Assembly (NCBI GenBank): GCA_021495925.1
Contig: JAKEKT010000065.1
Location: 1 to 64,000 of the forward strand
DNA length: 64,000 nt
Direction: 5' to 3'
DNA from: Diplodia intermedia
Lineage: Eukaryota; Ascomycota; Dothideomycetes; Botryosphaeriales; Botryosphaeriaceae
The notes below the pieces were generated by a model. It was not told where the DNA came from. It saw only the letters and a program-made list of their open reading frames with translations, and did not search any database. Shown piece after piece: positions 54,201 through 64,000 of the stretch. Within the stretch, counting starts at the first letter, position 1, and the number at the start of each line of letters is the position of its first letter. Position numbers and translations under genes: made by a program.

Positions 54201-56101
54201 GGATGGAGCCCAATAAGTTCGGACACAATTCTGACTTGGGCCCGGAGAACTACAATGCTCGGTACTACTCACGCAGCGAACTCGAAGGTCTGCCTGACCT
54301 TGTGAGTTATATCTTCCGAACAGTCATGATCTCTCAAGGCCGCGTGGAAGGCATTACTGCCGAGGTACGGAATGCGGTCACCAAATCCATCCCCAAAGGT
54401 GCCGGAGATGCACTTGAGATCATCAAGACTTTCGCCATGTGGGTCGCCTGGAAGCGTGGAAACGAGGATATCCCTCAGTGGGCCCACCCTGACGCAGTAC
54501 TCCCGGAAGTTGGAGAATCCGGTGGCGACAAGAAGCTGAGCGCAGCCGCATTGAAAAGGCTGGAGCGCAGGGCTTTCGTCGATGCCTTCCGGCTTCCGGA
54601 GCGAGTTTCCGCAAGACAGCAAAAGAAAGCGCAGGATGCCGAAGCTGAGAGCACTTCTGAGAGTCCTTCCGGTCAACTTGTCAAGCATACGAGCACCCCG
54701 AAGACTTCTGTTCTTGGGCCTAAGCGTATAGCATGCGATGCGTGCCGGAAGCGCAGGATCAGATGTAAGCACAAAGATGAGGTCTCGGCTCCGAACCTCA
54801 ACACTCCCAGCAAACCTGGGGAGAGGCGCCAGAGTGCCCAGATGGTCGCAGTCGTCATCCCTAGCTCGTCCAATGGTGTGCCTGTGAACGGTTCTCCGAG
54901 AGTGGATCCTCAACTTACGGCAGTTCTTGCAACCGCCTTCGATGGGCAAAACCAACAAGAGACCCCCGACGGCAAACGCGGACGGAGCAAGGCTTGCCTG
55001 GACTGTCGGAAAAGCAAGGTAAGTTGGACATCGACTGTTACATTGTTCCATTGTAGCTGATTTCCCATCTAGCGTCGCTGCATTCATGATGAGCATGGAA
55101 ACATCGATCCGATAAAGGCTCAGGAAGCTCCCATTCCTCGAGGAACTCAAAGTGCCAAGAAGCGACGCGTTAGCGGGGCCGGAGACGAGGCTGACATGAT
55201 CAAGAAGCCTAAGAAAGAGTCTCGACCAAGCTTCAGCTTGCCAAGTGGGACTCCTCTGTTCGACCATGATATAATTTTGGATGGGCAACATCAACAGGAG
55301 ACAGAGTTGCAAGCGCACGCATCCATGGAGGTCGCGGATGACATTCACATGTCTGAAGCACCCCCAGTGCAACCCGTGAACAATTCAGTCGACCTTGCCT
55401 CGGAGACCTACTCGACAAACCCTGCAATCGTCGAGGAAACGGTTGACCAGGTCATGACCAACGGAATCGACCATGTTGAGCCTTCACCGCAGCAAAACGC
55501 GGTTGAACCCATGCCCACCAGCGACATTGCCCTCCCCAGCACGGAAAGCGTTCCAGAGCAAGTGCTATCGATGGATCATCAGCACCCTGTTACCGAGAAA
55601 TTACCACCTCCACCTGGTTCTGGACAAGTAAATGGCGTGGCGCCTTCATCTCCTCTTACAGACCTTGCCAATTCCGTATCTCCAGAGCGTACTCGCCAAC
55701 ACCATGAAGTCCAGCCTATCGGCGGATCACCATCCGAGCGCCGCCATTCTTCTCGCGCTTCCCGGCCGATTGAGCGCTACTCCCCGGCCAGTAATGGCGG
55801 TAGACACTCACAGCCGCCTTCAGCTAGCAAGGGCCGCACGAAGAGCCACACCCCAAGTCTGTCCGTAGGGGTCAAGCAAAACTCATTGGCCACACCTACC
55901 CAGCAGCGGCGGCTGTCGAACGCAAGCGTCGATATGAACGTTACCGCAAATAGTAGGAGGAGGAGTATCAGGAGCGAGGACGTGGATGTGTCAACACAGA
56001 GAGCGATGAGCGTATTGCCTGGGGAGGATGAGGCCAGCATGCGGCTTATACGAGAGATTATGGGCCAAGAGAGAGGGTTGAGGAGAAGGGGGAGCAGGTA
56101 A
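51281..56101 (+). CDS. PHD-JmjC histone demethylase, JHDM1/KDM2-like
   Basis: Two exons, 51281-55018 and 55073-56101, with a 54-bp intron, give 1588 aa. A long disordered N-terminus contains a KGKGHQGWPKGKPRGPRSK basic hook. A PHD finger follows at about 514-568 (CAGCNFSRG, WIGCNGCQNWYHFACAGF, YFCRACK). The JmjC domain has the Fe-binding HxD in DFHIDFGGSSVYYH (about 819-821), the 2-oxoglutarate Lys in IIKGKKTFFFIPP, and the distal His in PSGWIHAVWTPENS (about 890). This order is that of fungal JHD1-type H3K36 demethylases. The C-terminal third carries two CX2CX6C motifs with basic spacers, CDACRKRRIRC (about 1152) and CLDCRKSK|RRC (about 1239, split by the intron). The rest is acidic and Ser/Pro-rich. 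Confidence 0.93.
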
Positions 56102-57596
56102 TTTGGATACCCAAGGAAGGAGACAGAGAGTTTGGGAGGAGAAACAACAAGGTGAAAGGGTGATGATCGGAAACTCCCCAGTCCGAGAAGGAAGGGGAGA
56201 AACGGGGATTTTGGGGGAACTAGAATGAGATATCCGCCTATCTCTTCGATTCAAGATGGTGTCTCGCCAGCGGGCGTAGAAATCCGGCGGCGAAATGGAA
56301 AAATGGCGAAATCACCGGCGTCTTTTGGGTTATTGGGGTGGTGTTACGGTTTTCCCCGGCGGTCTCCTGCACATTTCGTCGACTTTTGCGTGCCGCTCTG
56401 ACGGCAGTTCGTACTTTGTTCTTGCTCTTTACTTTCTTTTATCCTCGTCATCCGAACCATGATATATCCGTCTCTTTCTGGGAGGTATATACTCGGAGCG
56501 AGGCACAAGCACTTGGCCAGATGATTCGTTTACCTCCCAATGTTGAGGAGACATTCCCTTCCGTTTACAAAGTCCCGACGTACAAGGGCAGGTCGGTGGC
56601 GGTAGAGCAAGCTCGAGCGGTACTTCTAATACCCCACACAAGATTACTGGAAATTCGAAATGATTGCTTTCATTCCTTCGCCGGACCATTCTTTGTATCA
56701 ATACCGTCCGGAGGAAATGATCGGGTTGTAAAATACGTTGCCGGAAACCGTAGACGAGCGACCAGGCCTAGGAGTTGGGGAGGGGAGTTTGCGTGCAGGT
56801 AGCTACTATTATGATGAAGCAGCAGTGGCGCGTTGAATGGAAGACAAACTTGAAAGGAGCTTGTGATGACAAGGTGCAGACTTTCCGTTTCGAGGCCGGT
56901 CGCTTTAAGCACATGCAACGGCAAATCAGCGGGGTGGGTAGGTGGCTCCCGCAGCCGCGGACGTGGAGGCGGGACGCAAGGATTGCAGCGAGCCCGGGCT
57001 AATGCATGACGACAGGAATTCGAAAACCGCCGTGCCTAGACAGCTGGCGAAGCTCAATTGAAACCCATAGCCCCCGTAGAGAGAGACTGCTTGCCCGAGC
57101 GAAGGCGCTGTTCCCCGCGAAGGTTGCTGTCCGCAAGCGCAGGCAGCGGCGCACGGCCCGGAGCGAGCTATCGATACGCGCTGGAGCAAGCCTTCCAACC
57201 AGGACAGCTGGCGCCACAGGAGACCACGATTCCTGATGGGCGACTTCACCTCTGACATCGCCGTCAAGCATGCTTTTCCCGGCGAGTTCGTAATCCGACA
57301 CACCCTGGACGTTTCGCCTTCCGCCGCCTCAATCGCCAAGGACATCCGCAACGTGGTCCTTTCAGCCGTCGTCGCCTGGAGCATCGTCAGCATCGTCTCT
57401 TCCATCAACGCGCGTCGTTCCCCGCCATCCTAGAGCCCAGTGCGTTGATCCGAGCTCTGCATTTCCGGAAGAAGGCTAACGCCATGGCAGGTCCTACCCA
57501 GCCTCTGCGCCCAGGCCCTATTCGCTGCCCGCTGTCGCAGCTGGCCGACCTACTTCGACCGCAACCTTCTGTACATAGCCGGCTCCGCATAGCGCC
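56102..57596. other. Intergenic
   Basis: Contains the 3' flank of the JmjC gene and the promoter and leader of the lectin gene. Frames of 65-160 codons overlap on both strands with no recognisable content. No repeats are shared with the 15-20 kb island. Confidence 0.5.
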
Positions 57597-58399
57597 ATGC
57601 ATATATCACGCCAATTCCAATCCCTGGCATGGGCGGCACTCGCTGTGTCTTCAGCCCAGGCAGTATCCATCATTGACAACCTCAGTTTCGGCCACAAAGA
57701 TGCCATCTCGCCGGACCGCACTACCATCCCAGGCTGGACCGTGTCCGGCGAGGGCCACGACCCGCAGATTCTCTCTGACCGCGTGATCCTGACTCCGCCA
57801 TATCCCGGGAACAAACGCGGTCAGGTTTGGGCACAAAGCCCAATTGACAAGAACGAGTTCGTGGCGGACGTCGAGTTCAGGGCGTCGGGCCAGGACAGAG
57901 GCAACGGAAACCTGCAGATCTGGCTGACCAACGGCGGGACGCCGGCGGGTGGCGTCAGCAGCCTCTACACGGCGGGCCCCTTTGATGGGTTGGTACTGAG
58001 CATCGACCAGTACGGCGGACACGGCGGCGAGATTCGAGGGTTCCTGAACGACGGCACGAAATCCTTCAAGGACCACCACAACGTGGACTCTTTAGCATTT
58101 GGCCACTGCCCGTATCCCTTCCGCAATCGTGGCATCCCGTCGCGCTTGAAAATCACCCAGACCGGTAATAACTTCGCGGTGGAGGTGGATGACAAAACAT
58201 GCTTCTCTACCAACAAGGTACGTCGTGCGCCCCTAGAAAATGCGGTAATTATATCTAAGCACTGCCGAAGGTGAACATCCCGGCGGGCTATAAATTTGGT
58301 GTTTCCGCTGCCTCGGCAGAGAACCCGGATTCCTTTGAGATTTTCAAGTTCACCGTCTCTACTGCGGATGGGGCTGCTCCGCCTCCGCCGCCGGCACAG

Positions 58400-58452
<53 letters not shown>

Positions 58453-59013
58453 GCAGCAACAACAGCAGCAGCCGGTTCAAGCCCAGCAGCCACCCCAGCA
58501 GGCCGCTGCTGGCTCTATCTCGCAGGATCAGTTCAATGACCTGAACGGCCGGGTCCAAGGGATCAACAAGCGCGTTGATGACATTTATAACCTTCTCCAA
58601 GAAATGAAGACTAGGCACGAGCAGACTCACAACGAACTCATGAGCCTCAACAAAAACGGACCTATCCATGACCATGTCGGAGCTGTCGAGGGCAAAGTGG
58701 GCAAGATCGAGGGCATGTTGCTCGCGGTGCAGAAGGACCTGGAAGGAAAGGACTACCGCGACCATCTCACAAAGCTGCAGAGTGCGCTGAGGGACACACA
58801 CGCAGGGCTGCAAGATTCGTTTTCTGACGGTAAGCCAGCCCGGTTTCGGCGCGACGCGATAAGCGGCTGCTAACACTTGGAACAGCGGTGACTCGGCACG
58901 CGCCCCAGATGTGGACATTTGTTTTCTTGATCGTCATCGCGCAAGTTCTGATGTTTGGCGGCTACTTGGTGTACAAGCGGCGCCGGGACAGCGCGCCGAA
59001 GAAATACCTGTGA
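57597..59013 (+). CDS. L-type lectin of the ER-Golgi pathway (ERGIC-53/Emp47-like)
   Basis: Three exons, 57597-58217, 58271-58829 and 58886-59013, give 435 aa. A signal peptide (MHISRQFQSLAWAALAVSSA) precedes a legume-type lectin domain of about 205 residues: SFGHKDAISPDRTTIPGW, RGQVWAQSPIDKNEFVADVE, NGNLQIWLTNGGTPAGG, PFDGLVLSIDQYGG, EIRGFLNDGT, FAVEVDDKTCF, VNIPAGYKFGVSAASAENPD. Next come a Gln tract of about two dozen residues (about 58398-58480), a coiled coil (FNDLNGRVQGINKRVDDIYN), one membrane helix (FVFLIVIAQVLMFGGYLVY) and a cytosolic tail ending KKYL, a canonical KKXX retrieval signal. It probably escorts glycoproteins out of the ER. Confidence 0.92.
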
Positions 59014-59738
59014 GGCTTTGCGGATGTGGCTGATGGGGGAACGGCGGCTATCTCTTCCGTGTGCGTGCGGCGCGGCACAGCGGGGTTTTTACGGGCGGCG
59101 GACAGGCAGCAGGTGGGCCGAGATCCGGAGTTCTGGAGCAACTTGGATAAGCGACGGACTTTGTAGGATACGCGGAATGCAAGAGATTCTTCACGCACGC
59201 TGGAAATGGTGGAGTGGGCGCGCTGGAGCTCAGGATCTGCGCCAGTGACGCAGTGCGAGCAGCCTAAACCGTAGCCTGACTCGAGCGGCGCATGCCTTAC
59301 TAAGCCGGCCGCAGACCTGACGCTCTCCATCCGCATCCGCATAGCTCTGCCCCGATCACCACCAACATCACCTGTCGCGAGCGCAATTCGCCATGTCCTT
59401 CCTGTAGCCCCCCGGACGCACGCGCTCGACACCCATTCTCACCGCCCTCCCCGACGCGCTCGCCTGCACCTCACCTCCCAGTCTGTGATTGCAGCTTGAC
59501 TGCTAAATTTCTGAACCCGCGTCCCCACAGCACACGGCCTACCGTGCCCCGGCAATTGTACAAAAAGGTATGCTCCCGGCTGTCTCTTCTCGCGCCCCGG
59601 TGCCTCAATTGACGCTCGCGTGCAGCGTCGTGTGCTGCCACACACCCGCCCAAGCTCACCCGATCCATCCGCAGAGCACAGCTCTATCTCGAGCGCTCCC
59701 CCAGCCTTTGCTCCTGACGCTGCCGCCACGCTGTCGCC
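59014..59738. other. Intergenic: transcription-factor promoter and leader
   Basis: 725 bp, increasingly C/CT-rich towards 59739. A short upstream frame beginning at ATG 59570 overlaps the main start region in another frame and could act as an uORF, but there is no direct evidence for it. No gene is supported. Confidence 0.5.
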
Positions 59739-62095
59739 ATGTCGCAGTATCCGCCGCCGCCTACCGCCGATCAGCAGCACTATGCGCCCATCTACCCCGC
59801 CGCCGCCAGCGCACAGCTGATCGAGGCCGCCGCCCAAGGCCAGCCGCAGCCGACCGAAGGCTTCAACTTCAGCCCGTCAACAAGCCAATCGTTGTACGCG
59901 AAGATCGAGCCGAGCTTCACCGACCCGAACCAGAGCCAGGGCCCGCCTCACGATGGCGGGTACCCGGGTAACGGTGTGCATGTCGACCAGCAACATCACC
60001 CCATGTCCATGCCGCCGCCTCCCCCACCCCAAGGCGTAGCGAGCGTTGGCCCTGACGGCCAGCAGCAGAAGGCGAACCGGCTACGGAAGGCCTGCGACTC
60101 CTGCAGCATACGGAAGGTCAAATGTGACGAGTCTGGTCCGCCGTGTCGCGCTTGCGCCGCGCTCGATATTCCCTGCACTTTCGACCGTCCGAGCCGCCGG
60201 CGGGGTCCCCCGAACCGCCATGCCGAGGCCATCAAGAAGCGCCGCCTCGAGGGCTCTCCGAACAACATGTCTCCGGCCTCGCCGTCGTCTCCGACCAATG
60301 CGGCGCATGCCCTGGCTGCGCTGTCGACTCACCCGCCCCTGTCTGCCGAGTCCATTGCTCCTTTGGACACCATTGAGCACTTCATCAACGACTATTTCAC
60401 CTACATCCACCCGCTCTGCCCCTTCCCTCACGAACCCAGCTTCCGCGAGTCTTTCAGAAGAAGGGAAGACTACAACAACCGTCCGTTCCTGGCATTGTTG
60501 GCGTCAATGATAGCAGCGCTTGTTTCGTCCTTCCCCCGGAAACCTCGTCTGGTGCTGAAAGCGCAGGGCCGACAAAGCCTCTTTCCTAACCACATGAGCC
60601 TCATTGCCCGGTGTCAGCAAGTATGCGCTGCAGCGAGAGGGCCTGCTCTGCTTGAGCGGGATGATCTGACCGTGTATGATGCGGCAACCAGCTACCTTCT
60701 CGGCCTTTCGCACGCCTACATCTTCCGTTGGAGGCCAGCACGCCTCTATTTCGCCGAGGCGCTGGCTATCATAAGGGCACTGGGCTTGCATGATGGGAAA
60801 TCCGAGTTTTACAGGCCGCAAAGCAGTGCAAACGGCGATGCATCCCGAGATGGCATTCCGCAGCTTGGTCCGGACTACATCACGCTCGAGATGGGAAGGA
60901 GGATCTTTTGGACTACGTTCGTCAGCTGGCGGTAAGTGGCCGGTCCGTGTGCGTACAAAGAAGATATTTTGATTGACCCAGTTCAAGCTCGATGGCGCAA
61001 TCCGGCTCCATCCACGACGAACTCGTGATTCTGCCGGAAACTCCCGGAAAGCCCTACCCCCCGCTGCCCATGGAGGTCGACGACCTCTACATCTACCCCA
61101 ATCACATCGAGGCCCAGCCGCACGGCATCGTCCCGGAGCTCGTTGGCTTCAATGCCAACGTGAAGGTGTATCAGTCATACACGACGCTCGCGACAACAGA
61201 GCTCACGTACGGGATCAACGAGGTCTTCGACTGGGAGAGGCAAAGCAAGGTTCTTGATCAAAGTCTGCGGAATTCCAAGCGTGTCCTTGACGAGCTGCCG
61301 TCGGAGTTGTCAGTCTGGCTGGAAGGGGCACAGGAGAACCAGGCGCCGAACCTGTTTGCGCCAGGCCAAGAGATGCAGGGAAGAGAACCACTCATGCTCT
61401 TAGCGTTGAACGGCTCGGAACAAAGCCCTGAGGAGAAGCGCAAGACGCAGTATGAAATCCAAAAGGCGAACATCTACCTCAGCCAACTGGCCACGCGGTC
61501 ATACATCACGGAGAGATACTTTAACATGCGCGATATCAACAACCACACGAAGGCGCAGAACCAGGAGCAGAGCTCGCCTGCCGTTGGGGCGGCTGGTCTT
61601 GACTCGATGCTGCAAGAGTCCAGTCCAAACTACGATGCGCTCGACCACGAGATGACGACGGAGAAGGACAAGATCGTCAAGGACTTGCTGCGGGTGCTGC
61701 AAAGCATCAGCCAAATTCATATGGAGCCGAATGCGGACAGTTTTGTAAGTGTGCAAGACGAGCCCGGAGTGATTATTGCACCCCTCCGTTGCGCAATTGA
61801 CACTGAGACTTGGTTCCTGTTTTTTTCACAGACACACAAGGTTCGGCAGATCGTGTCGACGCTGCTCAACGAACCGCAGGACCGCAAGAGCAGCGTGGCT
61901 CTGCAGGCAGAGCAGTACCTGCACCACTTCCTCGAGATCCTGGTGAGGCTCGACCGTGCGAGGCCCACAAACCCGCAGAACCAGGATGCGCCCGAGGACG
62001 AGGAGGCGGAGCTGAAAAACTGGGCGGATCTGAGAGAGTATCAGCTCAAGATCGCGCAGGCCGGTGGTGCGTTGTCGCTGCAGGGCAACCCCTGA
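59739..62095 (+). CDS. Zn2Cys6 transcription factor with fungal-specific TF domain
   Basis: Three exons, 59739-60931, 60982-61744 and 61832-62095, with introns of 50 and 87 bp, give 739 aa. A Pro/Gln-rich N-terminus precedes the binuclear cluster at about 119-146 (KACDSCSIRKVKCDESGPPC followed by RACAALDIPC, CX2CX6CX6CX2CX6C spacing), then a basic linker (RRRGPPNRHAEAIKKRR). The middle-homology domain follows (DTIEHFINDYFTYIHPLCPF, YDAATSYLLGLSHAYIFRW, RPARLYFAEALAIIRALGLH, LEMGRRIFWTTFVSWR). The C-terminal region is helical and ends LSLQGNP. It binds DNA in the nucleus; I do not recognise the regulon or an orthologue name. Confidence 0.9.
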
Positions 62096-63221
62096 AGAGT
62101 GGGGAAATCCGGATCACGCCTTCTCTCACAAGACCTCATTTTGGCGCTGGTGTTTTGTTTTCTTCCTTTCCAAAAACTTCGGCCTTTTTCTTTGTTTGAC
62201 GGACTTCACGCCATTCGCGCTTCTCATGCGCCGCCATCAGAGCCCTGCATCGGAAGTCCGGTGCACGCAGGGTGGCGTCATTGTTCCGCTGCTGGGATCG
62301 TTGTCTTCATTGGCAGGATTGGGTCGAGAGAGTGAGAATCTTCTCGTCGTCTCGCCTGTTGTTCAAAAGCTAAAAGAGTACGTTGCGCGTGCGACACATG
62401 GACCCGGCTTGCAAAATTTAGCTGCGCGGCTATCATGATGCTCAGGAAGGGAGGGAGGGGAAACAGGATGAGAGAAAGGCAAAGGGGAGAGATCAGACAG
62501 GCCAATGAAAAGGGGAGGTGAAGATGTTAGGGATCAAAACCGGGACTGTGGTGGGGAATGGGATTACTACCACCACTACTACTATGATGTAGGATAGAGA
62601 TTGCTTCATCAAGTCGGTCTGGCAAATCAAGGAGCCCGGTCTGTAGGTGGACGATTTCGAAGGCTTTTTTTCTTCTTTTCCCCCCAACTGGGTTTGCTCG
62701 TGCTCATGTGAATTTGTCAGAGTCAGCTATGCAGGGTTTGTTGCCCGTCTTTACATACAAGAGTTGGGTACTTCTTTCGCCCAGAAAGCATTGCCGCAGA
62801 AATGATGGTGGATGCTAGTATGTACGGCAACGCTCGCAGACCAACCGCGCAGCTTTTGCCCTTGCCCTTGCCGCACCACCACCGGCCGCGGAAGATCGCC
62901 GCAAGCTTTCTCGACTTCCCCGAACATTTTCCCGCCCGCGAACCACCACTCACCCACCCTCGACGCTGCTTGCTCAAGCCACCACACCCGGAGCCTCTCC
63001 ACCACCTCCGGTGCCAGAGCATCAATTGCCTCCCTCCCACGGTCATCTCCGCCCCCCACATCACACGCAACCCGCAGCAGCAGCGGCGTAGAAGCCCCAT
63101 CCATATATCGAAACCGCCAATCGCGCGACACCGAGCCGGAGCGCAACGAAGGAGGGTGTTATTCTAAAAGAGAAGGATTTCCGAACACGCGGCACAACGA
63201 CACGACACGACAGAGCACGCA
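62096..63221. other. Intergenic
   Basis: The 3' flank of the transcription factor and promoter of the uL11m gene. It contains a short ACC/ACT trinucleotide run at about 62565-62585. No gene is supported. Confidence 0.5.
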
Positions 63222-64000
63222 ATGGCGAAGAGGGCGATACAGAAGGACCAGATCGTCAAGCTGATCGTGGGCGCGGGCCAGGCCAGCCCGTCGCCGCCCG
63301 TGGGTCCGGCGCTGGGAAGTAAGGGTGTGAAGAGTATGGATTTCTGCAAGGTACGTGTAGTGTGAAGAGGAGACTGTGCGTGCAGGTGTGAGTAGGGAAG
63401 GCGTTTTCGGGTTGGCGTGCGGAGGAGGGGGAGCGCGCCTTTCTCTCTGCCGGCTTCCGCTGTCTCTTCCTCTCCATCCTCTCTTGTTTCCTTCCCCGCT
63501 CCGATTGTTCCCGTGCCGTAAGCCGGTCAGAAGGGAACCTCGTGGGGTGTTCCACCCGTCTTTTTTTCCCTTTCCCTTTCCCGCTCCATCCATCCACAAC
63601 CTCACCCACAAAAACCCCCTAACCAAACGCACACAGGAATTCAACGCCCGCACCGCGCACTACAACCCGGGCACGCCCATCCCCGCGCGCGTCACCGTCC
63701 GGCCGGACCGCTCCTTCCACTTCGAGCTGCGCACGCCGCCGACGGCGGCGCTGCTCATGGCGGCGGCCGGCGTCAAGCCGGGCAAGGGCGGCCGCCCGCG
63801 CGGCGCGGGCAACACGGCGGGCCCGCGCGCCAACGCCGAGGGCGCCGCCGGCCGCGCCGGCTCGGGCAAGAACACCGAGGTGCGCGGCAACTCCGCCACC
63901 GGCACCGTCGGCTCCGTCTCCCTCAAGCACGTCTACGAGATCGCCCGCATCAAGCACGCCGAGAGCCGTCTGAGCGGCCTGGCGCTTGAGGCGATTGTTA
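63222..64000 (+). CDS. Mitochondrial large-subunit ribosomal protein uL11m, cut by the window end
   Basis: Exon 1 is 63222-63350 and exon 2 begins at 63637 and runs off the window; the intron is 286 bp (GTACGT...ACACAG), the longest in this window. The uL11 N-terminal domain is clear: MAKRAIQKDQIVKLIVGAGQ, ASPSPPVGPALGSKGVKSM and DFCK|EFNARTAHYNPGTPIP. Then come ARVTVRPDRSFHFELRTPP and TAALLMAAAGVKPGKG. A Gly/Ala/Arg-rich insert of about 40 residues (from about 63785 to 63905) separates this from the C-terminal domain (VSLKHVYEIARIKHAESRLS). uL11 lies at the GTPase-associated centre of the ribosome. A mitochondrial rather than cytosolic location is inferred from the bacterial-type sequence. 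Confidence 0.92.

Noticed and set aside
56338..56802. 154-codon frame downstream of the JmjC gene
   Set aside because: It begins with GTG, has no domain, and lies in the likely 3' untranslated region.
1..64000. tRNA, 5S rRNA or CRISPR features
   Set aside because: No A/B-box pair, no 5S-like sequence and no regularly spaced direct repeats with unique spacers were found by eye; CRISPR arrays are not expected in a fungus.

Overview
The window comes from a filamentous ascomycete (Pezizomycotina). Genes carry short GT-AG introns of about 50-70 bp with CTGAC/CTAAC-like branch sites, coding GC is high, and there is a fungal Zn2Cys6 transcription factor, a HET-domain remnant, a UDP-galactopyranose mutase and a CIA84-type PPR protein. 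I cannot fix the class or order from sequence alone. All gene models were spliced by eye, using reading frame, splice consensus and remembered family sequence; no search was run.

Layout. 1-15 kb: a possible small secreted peptide, a CorA-type metal transporter, TFIID subunit TAF12, a four-helix membrane protein, and a divergent pair of mitochondrial genes (CIA84-like PPR protein and ribosomal protein bS18m). 15.3-20.1 kb: an island of mobile-element relics and broken copies of an unfamiliar gene family. 22.4-34.5 kb: UDP-galactopyranose mutase and a TPT-family sugar-phosphate/nucleotide-sugar transporter (divergent), a gene-poor 4.3 kb, then a divergent SOF1/RPN6 pair. 35.6-37.6 kb: a HET-domain pseudogene and a Trt5/AusD-like methyltransferase. 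37.6-43.1 kb: gene-poor, with a secreted protein carrying Kex2-like sites and a small Cys-rich protein. 43.9-64 kb: GH47 mannosidase, glutathione S-transferase, spliceosomal SF3B14/p14, a PHD-JmjC histone demethylase, an ER L-type lectin, a Zn2Cys6 transcription factor and a truncated mitochondrial uL11.

Most genes are unlinked housekeeping functions. A loose thread is ER/Golgi glycan biology (UgmA, TPT transporter, GH47 mannosidase, L-type lectin), but nothing shows co-regulation. Two head-to-head pairs (PPR/bS18m, SOF1/RPN6) share promoters of about 250 bp.

The most unusual content is in the 16.3-19.9 kb island. Four copies of a 91-95 bp element with 5'-TG...CA-3' ends are each flanked by a 4-bp direct repeat. 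Two of them sit inside a broken gene, and removing the element plus one repeat restores a continuous frame. The same island holds TA-flanked miniature inverted-repeat elements of 86-87 bp, a larger inverted-repeat element built around the same core, and a 278-bp polypyrimidine minisatellite that has expanded inside one copy. Two splicing oddities also stand out: a 6-nt microexon in the TPT transporter and an apparent GA-AG intron in the mutase gene.
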